Assembly (NCBI GenBank): GCA_951804985.1
Contig: OX638131.1
Coordinates: 61,961,500-62,025,499, forward strand
Direction of reading: 5' to 3'
Length of the DNA: 64,000 nucleotides
Origin: Dryomyza anilis
Taxonomy: Eukaryota > Arthropoda > Insecta > Diptera > Dryomyzidae
The notes under the pieces are model-generated. The model was not told the origin of the DNA. It saw only the letters and a list, made by a program, of their open reading frames with translations, and did not search any database. The position numbers and the translations under genes are program-made. This document shows positions 49,882 to 62,191 of the stretch, one piece after another (within the stretch, counting starts at the first letter, position 1; each line of letters begins with the position of its first letter).

Positions 49882-50883
49882 TCTCTTCTATTATATTTTA
49901 AATTTTCTCAAATGAAAATTTCAATCTATGTTTTAATTCTTGTGCATAATAATCTATGTTGTACGCTATTTTCTCTTTATTAATTTTATCGTTTGGCAAA
50001 TATGGTAGTTTTCCAAAAACTAGCTCATAAGTCGAGTAATTTGTATCTACATACGGAGTAGTATTGTATGCGAAAGAGTAATACGGGATCCAATAGTCCC
50101 ATTCATCATCTTTACAAAAATTCATTAAGTACCCTATGATTTCTTTCTATCGAGCCCAAAGTCTCATGATGATATGGAGCACTAAAGATCTGTTCAATAT
50201 CTAATAGGTTACATATTTCAGTCATTAATTTCGATTTTAAAATTTTCTATCCGATTTTAAAATTTTAAAATTGCCATATATTAATATAAACTGTTCTACT
50301 AAAGTTTTAGTTACAGTTTTTGCATCTTTTGTCTCTATTGGACATGCTAGTACATATTTGGTTAATTCACATTGTATCGTAAGTATATGTCTATAATGAT
50401 TCGACAATCGTAAAGGACCTACGGTATCTATCGATACTACTTCAAAACTTGTTCCTGGCGTGTCTGTTAAATTGAATTTCTCTTTTATATGTTTCGTTTG
50501 TTTATTTATCTTACATTGTTCGCAATTAAGTACAAATTTTTTTATCATTTTGCTCATATCTTTCCATATATAACTCTGTTTTAATTTTAAAATTGTTTTT
50601 TTAACACGTAAATGACCTCCGTGTGTAGAATTATGATACTTAATTTTTCCTGTGTTTCTTTGCATAAAATTCTTCTTGGTTCCTTATACATTAATATATT
50701 TAAATTATTTCTCTTTTGTTGCAACTTGTTAAATATTGTTTTAAATTTTTCTATGGTCATAGATTCAAATATTATATCTTTCTTGTTCAAAGCTAATTCG
50801 TATATTTTTAAATTTGGCATTTTTGATGATAGTTTCTCCAAAGTCAGCTGTGTGCTCAGTGGATTTTCGCTATATCTAGCTAT

Positions 50884-52293
50884 TTTTTTTTCCACGTTTC
50901 GGTTTTAAGTTTTTATAACGAAACGGTTTCGGTATACCGGTTCCAAGTTACGGTTTCGGTTTTGATTTCGGTTTTTGTATAAAATTTCTTTTTTTTTCCA
51001 TATTTTTCATATTATCATTGTTTATATGATGCTAAGTTATGTTCAAATTGTGATATTGGGGAAAAGATATTGCATTGCCCCAATTTCTTGTTATTTTAGT
51101 AAAAATATTGTGTTATATGAATTATTTAATTGATTTCGTCAAGAAAAAATTTCAATTCAAAATTTCGTGATCATAAACCAATGAAAAGCTACATTTTGAC
51201 TTTACCTGAGATATGATCAAAATTGCAAAAGAGATCCGCGAATCGAACCGTAAACAAGAGTAACAAGAATACATCGGTAAATCATCTTAAACTTCCTAAG
51301 AAGAAGAATATTGTACGATTTGCATCCATAAAAGCCAAAGAAATTTAATTTCAACAATTCAATGAACTGCAGTATCTGCAAACAAATATCTGCCTGTATA
51401 ATTGAAATGTTCGAACTGGTCGAACTTGCACTTTATTTTTCGTATTTTCTTAAGTAGTTACAGAGATGTAATAATTTTAAACTTTTTTTTCTAATGTTTT
51501 CATGCATTACTATTATTTTTTATTACCTTATTATTACCTATTTATCCTATATATGTCCGAAATTGAACTGTTTTGAACTACAAGTAACAATGGAAAGCGT
51601 GCAAAATATTTACGTGAACATTAATGAAGATGTGTTTTTATTTTTTTTTCTTTTTTCAAGGCTAAATAATTTAAGCATCTTAAAAATAAGGTCTGTGAAG
51701 CACTTTTGAAGCGGTAAATAGTTTCAAAAGTGCTTAAAAAGTGCTTCAAAGAGATAAAATAGACAAAACAATGTTGTTTCTCTTTTCTTCGCTACGTTAG
51801 TTCGTACATCGATTGTGCATATGCACTGTGCTTTGCTATTCACATTATTATTTTTGTTTTTCTTTTATACATAGTTTTTTTGTTAATTGTAAAATCATGA
51901 AGTTTTTCTTAAGTTATGTTCTATGTGCATTATTTCAAATAACTTATAAAAACAAAAAAAAATAATATATGAGCATTTTCTTTTTGTGTTTTTTTTTCCA
52001 CAAATCTGCTGATTCGTTTGAAAGTGCAACAACAACAAAAATGCGAATAAGGCAGTGTCCAAGCTTATGATATAATTTTTGACCGGAAACTTTTTGTACC
52101 ACAAAGAAAACTCGTTGTTGTTGCCAACTAGATAGCTGTACTCGACACATACATGTGGTGTGGTGCCATGCGACTGTCTGTTGTCATACGTCTGTCAGTT
52201 GTCATGCGTCTGTCTGTTGTCATACGTCTGTTTGTTGCCATGCGATGATACAGGATAGCAACGAAGAGTTGTCGTTGTGAAAGTATGTGTATA
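50884..52293. repeat. Array unit U10, truncated by foldback element
   Basis: Only the first 1.41 kb of E remain, to AAGTATGTGTATA. There the foldback element begins. The rest of this unit (end of E, linker, integrase) is missing: after the foldback, sequence resumes in the gypsy tether. It is closest to U3 by shared variants. Confidence 0.92.
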
Positions 52294-53710
52294 AAAAAAA
52301 GCGCCCGCGGCTGCATTCCGAAGTATGTGAAGTTAAATACGTATTTTTTTTAGCAAAGACACAAACCAATTTTTTTTACAGAGCATTAACAGAGCGTTAA
52401 CAGCCGCTATGTTAGCGGATGAAATCTTCCGATTGGTACACATAAATGACTCCAAATCCGTCCAGGCTCTTCATGCTGGAACGCAATTTAGTTCATTGGA
52501 TAGCTAATGAATAGAGCTTTCCAAATATGTAACCTACATATATAGATCGATCCATTAGACACTTTATATAAATTTATAAACTAGTTCATATATTGAGAAA
52601 AAATGGTGATGATGAAGTGGTCACTACTCCGTCCATGGTCCCCGTGCTGGAACTTCTTATAGTAGGTTGGATAAGTAATGATTAGAGCTTTCCAAATCTG
52701 TGACCTACATAGTTGGATCGATACGCTGGATATTTTTTATGAATTTTTGAAACTTGACCATTTACAAGGAACAAAAATAATAATATGAAGAAAAAGTCAT
52801 GATGATAAAGTGGCCACTACTCTGTCCATGGTCCCCATGCTGAAACTTGCTATAGTAGGTTGGATAGGTAATTATTAGGACTTTCCAATTATGTGATCCA
52901 TACAGTTGTGTCGGTACGCTGGATATATTTTATGAATTTTTGAAACTTGACCATTTACAAGCAACAAACATATTCATATGAAGAAAAAGTCAAGATGATG
53001 AAGAGGCCACTACTCCGTCCATGGTTCCCGTGCTGGAACTTGCTATATTAGGTTAGATAGGTAATGATTACTTTCCAAATCTGTAACCTACATAGTTGGA
53101 TCGATACGCTGGATATATTTTATGAATTTTAGAAACTTGACCATTTACAAGCAACAAAAATATTCATATGAAGAAAAAGTCATGATGATGAAATGGCCAC
53201 TACTTCGTCCATGGTTCCCGTGCTGGAACTTTTTACAGTAGGTAATGATTAGAGCTTTCCAAATCTGTGACCTACATAGCTGGATCGATACGCTGGATAT
53301 TTTTTATGAATTTTTGAAACTTGAGCAACAAAAATATTCATATGAAGAAAAGGTCATGATGATGAAGTGGCCAATACTCCGTACATGGTTCCCGTGCTGC
53401 AACTTCTTATAGTAGGTTGGATAGGTAATGATTACAGCTTTCCAAATCTGTGACCTACATAGTTGGATCGATACGCCGAATATACTTTATGAATTTTTGA
53501 AATTTGACCATTTACAAGCAACAAAAATACTCATATGAAGAAAAAGTCATGATGATGAAATGACCACTACTCCATCCATGGTTCCCGTGCTGGAACTTGC
53601 TATAGTAGGTGGGATAGGTAATAATTAGGGCTTTCTAAATATGTGATCGACGTAGTTAGACCGATACGCTGGATATTTTTTATGAATTTTTGAAAGTTGA
53701 CCATTTACAA
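52294..53710 (+). repeat. Foldback left arm
   Basis: Terminal inverted repeat to ~52625, then six diverged ~190-bp repeats (marker: GTCATGATGATGAA, then CCACTACTCCGTCCATGG, then GATCGATACGCTGGATAT). Some copies have internal losses. Confidence 0.88.
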
Positions 53711-54707
53711 CACAAACCAAAATTAATAAGGATAATTGTATGTTGTCTTTAAATTTATATTGTTCATAATGTAGTAGAAAAATATGTTCATCTTGTTATT
53801 CTAGCATCTATCTGGAGACTGCAGTTTTAGGAAAATTGGACTGCATTTTATGCCAGTATAATAATTAAAAAAACTTTAAATATCATTTTTCTATAATCTT
53901 TTATATTAGTATATTTATAGCAATACATTTCTAAATCTGCAGTCAATTGATAGATGATAGGAAAACAATATTAACATATTTTCCTCCTATACAATGTTCG
54001 AATTATGTAAATCTTCTTTTATTTGTCGTTCACAATGAAAGCATGTTTAATACATTGTTGCTATATATTTAATGAACAGCCTTTCATTTTAAATCGAAAA
54101 GATTTAGTATCTTCTTAATTAGTTAGTTGTTGTCCTTTAATTCAGTTTTTAGAAAATTGTGAAACATATACAGTTAAAAGAATCTATCTAAAATTATGTT
54201 CTACTAAAACATTTCTCAAACTCGTAAAATGGTGCAGATCAACATAATTTATTTTTAAAAGACTTAATGTTTCTGATAAATTTCCAAATGATTCGAACTA
54301 ATATTGTGAATTGGGTGATCCAAAGGGTCAATATATATGAATTTTTTAATTTTTTTTAATTCACATATACCATTTCACTATGGTTTTTATCTAAAATGGA
54401 AATAATTAATTTTTCATAAGTAGATGTTTACGATATGTTTTCATAAAATAAAGTTTAACTTGTATATATATTGTTGTATACAAAAAGGGTAAAAATCTTG
54501 CAAAAACATGTATACATATATATTTAAATTAAATTTTAAATTTATCGTTAATATTTACATTGTTTTTTTTCTTGTTATCTCTAATTTTTTAATTTTCTTT
54601 TTAATATCTTAAAATTTTTCTATAATATTTTATATTAGCATAATATTTTATATTATTATAATATATTATTGTATACAAAAACAGTAAAATAAAAAAGTAC
54701 AAAACTT
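53711..54707. other. Foldback centre
   Basis: AT-rich, single-copy within the window. No open frame of note and no recognised motif. Confidence 0.6.
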
Positions 54708-57286
54708 CATGACTTTTTCTTCATATGAATATTTTTGTTGCTTGTAAATGGTCAAGTTTCAAAATTTCATAAAAAATATTCAGCGTATCGCTCGAACTAT
54801 GTCGATCACATATTTGAAAAGCCCTAATCATTACCTATCCAACTTAATATAAGAAGTTCCAGCACGGGGACCATTTCATCATCATGACTTTTTCTTCATC
54901 TGAATATTTTTGTTGCTTGTAAAGGGTCAAGTTTCTAAAATTCATAAAATATATCCAGCGTATCGATCCAACTATGTAGGTCACAGATTTGGAAAGCTCT
55001 AATCATTACCTATCCAACCTACTATAAGAAGTTTCAGCACGGGGACCATGGACGGAGTAGTGGCCACTTCATCATCATTACTTTTTCTTCATATGAATAT
55101 TTTTGTTCCTTGTAAATGGTCAAGTTTCAAAAATTCATAAAAAATATCCAGCGTATCGATCCAACTATGTCGACCACATATTTGAAAAGCCCTAATCATT
55201 ACCTATCCAACCTACTATAAGAAGTTCCAGCACGGGGACCATGGACGGAGTAGTGGTCATTTCATCATCATGACTTTTTCTTCATATGAATGTTTTTGTT
55301 GATTGTAAATGGTCAAGTTTCTAAAATTCATAAAATATATCCAGCGTATCGATCCAACTATGTAGGTCACAGATTTGGAAAGCTCTAATCATTACCTATC
55401 CAACCTACTATAAGAAGTTCCAGCGCATCGATCGAACTATGTAGGTCACAGATTTGGAAAGCTCTAATCATTACCTATCCAACCTACTATAAGAAGTTCC
55501 AGCACGGAAACCATGGACGGAGTAGTGGCCACTTCATCATCATGACTTTTTCTTTATATGAATATTTTTGTTCCTTGTAAATGGTCAAGTTTCAAAAATT
55601 CATAAAAAATATCCAGCGTATCGATCTAACTATGTAGGTCACAGATTTGGAAAGCTCTAATCATTACCTATCCAACCTACTATAAGAAGTTCCAGCACGG
55701 GGACGATGGACAGAGTAGTGGCCACTTTATCATCATGACTTTTTCTTCATATTATTATTTTTGTTCCTTGTAAATGGTCAAGTTTCAAAAATTCATAAAA
55801 TATATCCAGCGTATCGATCCAACTATGTAGGTCAGAGATTTGGAAAGCTCTAATCATTACATATCCAACCTACTATAAGAAGTTCCAGCACGGAAACCAT
55901 GGACGGAGTAGTGGCCATTTCATCATCATGACTTTTTCTTCATATGAATATTTTTGTTCCTTGTAAATGGTCAAGTTTCTAAAATTCATAAAAAATATCC
56001 AGCGTATCGATCTAACTATGTAGGTCACAGATTTGGAAAGCTCTAATCATTACCTATCCCATCTAATATAAGAAGTTTCAGCACGGGGACCATGGACGGA
56101 GTAGTGGCCACTTCATCATCATGACTTTTTCTTTATATGAATATTTTTGTTCCTTGTAAATGGTCAAGTTTCAAAAATTCATAAAAAATATCCAGCGTAT
56201 CGATCTAACTATGTAGGTCACAGATTTGGAAAGCTCTAATCATTACCTATCCCATCTAATATAAGAAGTTTCAGCACGGGGACCATGGACGGAGTAGTGG
56301 CCACTTCATCATCATGACTTTTTCTTCATATGAATATTTTTGTTCCTTGTAAATGGTCAAGTTTCAAAAATTCATAAAAAATATCCAGTGTATCGATCCA
56401 ACTATGTCGACCACATATTTGAAAAGCCCTAATCATTACCTATCCAACCTACTATAAGAAGTTCCAGCACGGGGACCATGGACGGAATAGTGGCCATTTC
56501 ATCATCATGACTTTTTCTTCATTTGAATATTTTTGTTGCTTGTAAATGGTCAAGTTTCTAAAATTCATAAAATATATCCAGCGTATCGATCCAACTATGT
56601 AGGTCACAGATTTGGAAAGCTCTAATCATTACCTATCCAACCTACTATAATAAGTTCCAGCACGGGGACCATGGACGGAATAGTGGCCACTTCATCATCA
56701 TGACTTTTTCTTCATATGAATATTTTTGTTCCTTGTAAATGGTCAAGTTTCAAAAACGGAATAGTGGCCATTTCATCATCATGACTTTTTCTTCATATGA
56801 ATATTTTTGTTGCTTGTAAATGGTCAAGTTTCTAAAATTCATAAAATATACCCAGCGTATCGATCCAACTATGTAGGTCACAGATTTGGAAAGCTCTAAT
56901 CATTACTTATCCAACCTACTATAAGAAGTTCCAGCACGGGGACCATGAACGGAGTAGTGACCACTTCATCATCACCATTTTTTCTCAATATATGAACTAG
57001 TTTAAAAATGTATATAAAGTGTCTAATGGATCGATCTATATATGTAGGTTACATATTTGGAAAGCTCTATTCATTAGCTATCCAATGAACTAAATTGCGT
57101 TCCAGCATGAAGAGCCTGGACGGATTTGGAGTCATTAATGTGTACCAATCGGAAGATTTCATCCGCTAACATAGCGGCTGTTAACGCTCTGTTAATGCTC
57201 TGTAAAAAAATTGGTTTGTGTCTTTGCTAAAAAAAAAATACGTATTTAACTTCACATACTTCGGAATGCAGCCGCGGGCGCTTTTT
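54708..57286 (-). repeat. Foldback right arm
   Basis: About 12-13 copies of a ~192-bp repeat (marker: CATCATGACTTTTTCTTCAT), inverted relative to the left arm, then the terminal repeat from ~56955. Two joints (near 55425 and 56755) show partial copies from unequal exchange. It is almost twice the left arm. Confidence 0.9.
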
Positions 57287-59188
57287 AAATTTTGCATTTT
57301 TGATGATAGTTTCTCCAAAGTCAGCTGTGTGCTCAGTGGATTTTCGCTATATCTAGCTATTACTTCATAATTATTAACTTCAATGCTACTTCTTCCAGAA
57401 CCGTGTGGTAAAAACCTTAATTTTCTTACATTTTTCAAATCTGCTATAGATGTACAATCCCATATGAAAAGTTGATCAAGTTTTTGCTCGGATATGCACT
57501 CCTTAATTTTGTGGTTGTCATTCCTGTCGGAATGCAATTTTTAATGCATACTTCTAGTTACTGCTAAAATTACATAATTTCTAGTTTCATTTCCGGTGGG
57601 TATCATTGCTTTTAATGATTCGCTATTAAGTACTATCATTGACAATGCATCTGCATTGGTGTTCATCTTTCCTTTCTTAAATATAATCTTAAAATCGTAA
57701 TCACATAAATCCAATCTGATTCTTGTCATTTTTGACGACGGATTTCTATGCGAGAAAAGTGATACTAATGGTCTATGGTCAGTGATTACAGAAAATTTTC
57801 TACCATAGAGGTATGGTCTAAAGAAATTTATACCCCAGTGGATAGCTAAAAGTTCCTTCTCTATTATTGTTTTATTCAAGTCATGCTTCGACAGTGACTT
57901 GCTTGCGTATGAAATTGATAAATCGTAATCAACGTCACCTTGTGACAATACTGCTCCTAATGCATAATTAGACACATCTGTGGTTAACACAAATGGTTTG
58001 GTAAAATCTGGATATTGTAAAATTGGTGGATTGATAAGTTGTGATTTTAATGTATTGAATGATTCTTGACAATTTTTGTCCCAAACAAAACTTCATGTTT
58101 TTCTTTAAAAGAGCGTTTAAATTTTTAGCTATATCTGCAAAGTTTGGAATAAAACGTCTGTAATAATTACAAAAAGCCACAAATCTCCTTACTTCATCTG
58201 CATTTTCAGGGATTGGATAATCTTTTATTACATTTTTTTTTATCTGGATCAGTTTTGATTCCACTATTAGTTATAAGATGACCGAGATATACGACCGCAT
58301 CCTTTAAGCATTTTTTGCATTTAGTTTTAAATTAAATTTTCTCAATCTATGAAATACTTTTGTTAAATTATCATTGTGATGATAGACAATGATGTCATCG
58401 ACGTATAAAAATGCTTCTGCATCTAGACCATTTAATGCGATCGTCAGCATTCTTTGAAAACTATTAAAAGATATTCTCAAACCAAAAGTTAATTGAAAAT
58501 GGCCATTTCCAGTGGAAAAAGATGTCAGAGGTCGCGATGCCTCATCTAAATTTATCTGGTGGAATGAACTTGTCATGTCCAATGTTGAAAAGTATTTTGC
58601 TCTTCCTAACTTGTCGAGCAGATATTCCATTCTTGTTAAAGGAAATTTATCGTTAACGATTTTATCGTTTAACTTTCGAAAATCTACGACTAAACGCCAT
58701 TTCTTTCATCAGTAGTTGATTTCTTGGGTACTACGAGCAATGGTAAGCTGTACGGACTTACCGAATGCTCAATAATGTCGTCGACTAATAATTGATTGAC
58801 TTGCTCATTTATCTCTTTCATTTGCGTTTGCGGTAGTCTATAATTTTTTATATAAACAGGTGTTAAATCTGTGATTTGTATGTGTTATGTGTATCCTGAT
58901 ATTCTTTAAAAATATTAATTAATGAATTTTTGGCAACTGGATCGCTACTACCTATATTCTCCAATATAGCCATAGGTAGTGTAGCCTGTTCTCATTTTTT
59001 GTATTTATTTCATTGTAAGAAAAAATATTATAATTTTTTAAAGGTTGTATTTTACAATCGAGACTCTTTAAAATTAAATCAGTAACAGTGATATTTAATA
59101 CTTTTACATGTGCTACTCTTTTTGATGGTCTTAAACTGTTTCCTAAAAATATGCCTTTCGATATCTCTTCACTTAATTGTTTACACTA
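57287..59188 (-). pseudogene. Gypsy (412/mdg1-type) pol remnant: RT, RNase H, tether
   Basis: Minus strand, 5' to 3'. Linker and N-terminal RT (LTPVYIKNYRLPQTQ, then SPYSLPLLVVPKKSTTDER) ~58870-58690; a frameshift; RT palm with STLDMTSSFHQINL and catalytic YVDD (58630-58304); RT end with RRFVAFCNYYRRFIPNF (58264-57968); RNase H with TTDVSNYALGAVLSQ, the KELLAIHW motif and TDHRPLVSLF (57990-57541); then the tether (RYSENPLSTQLTLEKLSSK), which continues the tether found in each array unit. Frame breaks: before KWRLVVDF, before the CNYY block, and after the RNase H. It is the upstream half of the element whose integrase end was amplified in the array. It stops at a LINE on the right; no protease or gag was recognised. 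Confidence 0.92.
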
Positions 59189-61850
59189 TTTACAAATTAA
59201 CCAACGCTCAGGGGATGCCCCCTATTCGTGTTGATTAATGCACAGTGTTGATCGTAAGAAAGGATTATAGGTTAAAGGGAGGAGGAAAGATGGAGTAGTG
59301 TCGGTGGATGTTTGCTTTAAATTTCCCAATATTAAAAATGTCGGGAAAAACAGACGCAGGGAGATTGTTTCACAAACGTATCGTGCGACTGAAGAACGAA
59401 TTATCTCTGTAATGCGTGGTGTTGAGAACCGAGTGAACTACGAAGGGGTGGGCTTGGTTGGATGCCCGAGTAGAACGAGAGAATACACGACCTGGTGGAA
59501 TCAGGCCATGTATTTCCCTCGAACACTTACCATTGTAATACCTATAAAACAGGCTTACACACCCTACGGTCCTTCGGTGCTCAAGAGAACCAATAGAGGA
59601 TGAAATATTTTCATCCCCTATTAAATATATTGTACGTTGTTGGATTCGATCCAGGAACTCCAAGGAAGATTTTGAAGCCCCTGCCCACATGTGCGAATTG
59701 TATTCCATCTTAGGTCGAATCTCCACTCGGAGATTGATTTAAGGTCATTGTTGAGTGTGTCATTCATAGTGCGTCTTTTACTCTCAATCTCCAAAGAGTT
59801 TGGGCGCTTGTTGAACGAATATGAATGACAAATGTTACTGTCATCTGCAAAGGAATGGATTGGGTTCTGGGTCAATGGCAGAAGGTCATTGATAAATACC
59901 AGAAATAGGGGCGGGGATAGAACGGAACCCTGCGGAACTCCAGAATTGATGGAATTTTGTTCGGAGAACACACCATCCATCGCAACTCGTATTGAACGAC
60001 CCTGGAGAAAACTCGTTATCCATCGAGTAAAAGATTCACCGACACAATATGCAATTAATTTTGAGACGAGGGCTTTATGCCACACTCGATCAAAAGCCTT
60101 GGAGATATCCAGAGCAACAACCTTACTTACCCCGAAAAGTTGAACCCAATTTTTCCACTTTTCGGAGAGGACCGCCATCAAGTCACCTGTGGATCTGGTC
60201 CTACGGAAACCATATTGTCGGTCACTAAGTAATTCGTTTCGCTCTAGATAGTTCACAAAGTGGAAGTTAATTACGCTTTCCAGAGAGCGCAGAGCATATT
60301 GCAATGGGTCGGTAATTAGCAGGGTTCGTAGCCTCACCCTTTTTCGGAACTGGGTGGAACTGGGAACAAGATGGAAAAACTCCTGTCGTGTAGGAGATGT
60401 TGAAAAGGTTACGCAATGGACAAGCCAGCGTTGACGCACACTTCTTCAACACATGGGCAGATATGCCATCTGGCCCGGAGGCTTTGTTAATATTGAGATT
60501 TTCTAAAACCTTTTTAACTGCCTGAGTTCGAAAATGTATCTCCGGCATTGCAGAAGAAACAAATTTAACGACGGGCAGTAGTTGATTGCTATCTGGGAGC
60601 GTTGAATTATTTGCAAATAATTTTTCCATTATCAACCGGGTCAGTGAAGGTCTGGCCATTCATAACAAGGGTTGGAGTAGACGATGTCGTCTGATTCTTC
60701 ACCCTTTTAACAAATTACCAGAAATTTTTACTACCTCTATGGTAGAGAAGGACCTTTTTGCGCGCGTTTTGTTCGTGTAGAAACTTTTCACGCGCGATCA
60801 CGGCATTACAGCGATTCCTAGCTTGTATGCGAAGACTTTCAGTATCAGTATTCTTATTAGAACGCCAATTCTGAAAGGCTTCCTCTATCGACCTGACTGC
60901 AATCCTGCAAGTCTCATTAAACCAAGAGTGGTCCTTGGGTTTAATGCTAATCTTTTTAGAAGGTATGAAGGACCGCATACCCAATAAAATAATATTTTGT
61001 ACCATTAAGGCCGCGGCATTTATGTCTCTATCTGCGAAACACAATTTCCAATTAAAGTTGCGAAAAAAATCATTTAAAGCAAATTGGGGCTTTTTCGTAA
61101 AGCCATACAGTTCTTTTCGGGGCTTTAATCGAAGAGACGCGTAAACTAGAATACGAAAATGCAGCGGAAACAATACAGTGGTCGGAATTACCAAGAGGTG
61201 CAAGGACTTTTACATCATATTTTCATGATGCGAAGTCAGAAAAATGTCTAGGACTTTTTGGCTCTGCCCGCCGACGCGTGGGAGGTACGTCGGCTTCTTC
61301 ACCAGTTGCATGAGTTGGTTGCACTCGGCAAACAGCTCAACATAACAACCCTCCTGTGTTGATAGTCCCGAGTGGCTCAACCAAATGGCGTTGTGCACAT
61401 TAAAGTCACCAGCAACAACAATTTCACTGCCTGGAAACTGTTCCAAAATATTTGAGATCGAATCTGATAGTGCATCTAACTTGTTACAGGTAGAAACCCT
61501 ATCAAGATTCGGACTCCTATAAATAAAACACAAGTGCATGATATGTTGCAAGATTTTGAATTTAATCCACATAGAATTAAATTCATTATCAGAAACACTA
61601 TGTTGCGTTTGGTGCTGGTACGCAACGTCGCTTCAAATAAAAATGGCGAGACCCCTATGGGCAGAGAACAATGGTAGTAGGTGGTACCCCGGTATTTGAA
61701 AATCCAGTGGATCTGCACCCTCGCCAACTTGGGTCTCACCTAATGCCATTACATGAGGCCTATAGACGGACACATGTGCATACACAGTGAAAAAATTCGA
61801 CCTCAGCCCACAGAGTGCAGCAAGTCCACAGGCAGCGCAAACCGGTTCTG
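59189..61850 (-). pseudogene. Decayed LINE (Jockey/CR1-type) ORF2: endonuclease and RT
   Basis: Minus strand from 61850. Endonuclease pieces: LGETQVGEGADP near 61740, then LCFIYRSPN and the catalytic GSEIVVAGDFNVHNAIWL (61572-61210). A linker (61203-60715) follows. The RT runs from 60659: NKASGPDGISAHVLKKCAS, NYRPIAICS, GFRRTRSTGDL, ALDISKAFDRVWHKAL, SGVPQGSVLSP, and the catalytic FADD at about 59848. It ends near 59370 with CSREIHGLIPPGR. At least five frameshifts and stops make it inactive. The 3' end is the TTGTAAA shared with the tail at 8409-8497. The exact clade (Jockey, CR1 or relatives) is not settled. ORF1 was not recognised. Confidence 0.9.
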
Positions 61851-62191
61851 CTCTATTATTGTTGTTGTTGTGATATTGCTATTGTGGTTTTAGTTATTTG
61901 TTTTGTGTAATTTAATTATGTATTTTTAATAATGTTAAATTTCTCCACGACGATTGTAGTTTTTTATTATTTAATTTGTTATTTGGCGGCACATTTGACT
62001 ATTTGACAATTTGACAATTAAACATATAAAACGACGGACGGAACACGTTTAAAAACAAGGGGACGACACGTCCGTCCCATAAAAGCATTGACGCTACTTG
62101 AAGTTTCCCTGGTCATTAGTGTAAAAATATGACCTATATGTATTGTTTTTACCTCTGTTGAAATTGTTTTATTATTTTTATTATTTTTATT
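61851..62191. other. Unassigned AT-rich stretch
   Basis: No open frame or family seen. It contains a TTGTTGTTGTTG run and the partly self-complementary pair GGACGGAACACG and ACGACACGTCCGTCC near 62035-62080. Confidence 0.4.

Larger units (their letters stand above)
45894..50883. repeat. Array unit U9, with DINE-like insertion
   Basis: 4.99 kb, or 4.21 kb without the element at 49101-49881. E part 45894-48090, linker 48091-48883, gypsy part 48884-49100 and 49882-50883. Confidence 0.93.
48884..50883 (-). pseudogene. Gypsy integrase remnant, U9 (split by DINE-like element)
   Basis: GPY/F part 48884-49100 and integrase part 49882-50883, separated by the inserted element. Core frame 50237-50665 ends at the SDR segment. 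Copy-specific: YSTYELVF for YSPYELVF and KKFVLNC for KKYVLNC. Confidence 0.9.
10711..52293. repeat. Macrosatellite array of ten E-gypsy fusion units
   Basis: Head-to-tail units of ~4.2 kb, each E (left-truncated) + ~0.8 kb linker + gypsy integrase end. Unit junctions, where gypsy CTATATCTAGCTATT meets E TTTTTTCCACGTTTCGG, lie near 17611, 21850, 26105, 29450, 33630, 41730, 45893 and 50883; the U6/U7 junction at 37572 is altered by a deletion. Units are nearly identical by eye except for indels, TA-tract length and scattered substitutions. All share the same pol frameshifts, so the gypsy piece was already dead when amplified. Confidence 0.95.
52294..57286. mobile_element. Foldback-type element, 5 kb, non-coding
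   Basis: Ends are inverted copies: AAAAAGCGCCCGCGGCTGCA on the left, and its complement ending GCAGCCGCGGGCGCTTTTT on the right. Each terminus has ~330 bp of single-copy inverted repeat, then ~190-bp tandem repeats facing inwards, around a ~1-kb AT-rich centre without reading frames. This architecture, long inverted arms made of tandem repeats, is that of Drosophila foldback/Galileo-like elements. Family membership is inferred from structure only. No target duplication can be found because the two flanks come from different array positions. Confidence 0.85.

Noticed and set aside
57181..57537. Single frame running from gypsy tether into the foldback end
   Set aside because: A chance fusion across the insertion joint; the foldback part is non-coding.
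59298..60143. Plus-strand frames of ~100 codons across the LINE
   Set aside because: Antisense shadows of the RT gene.
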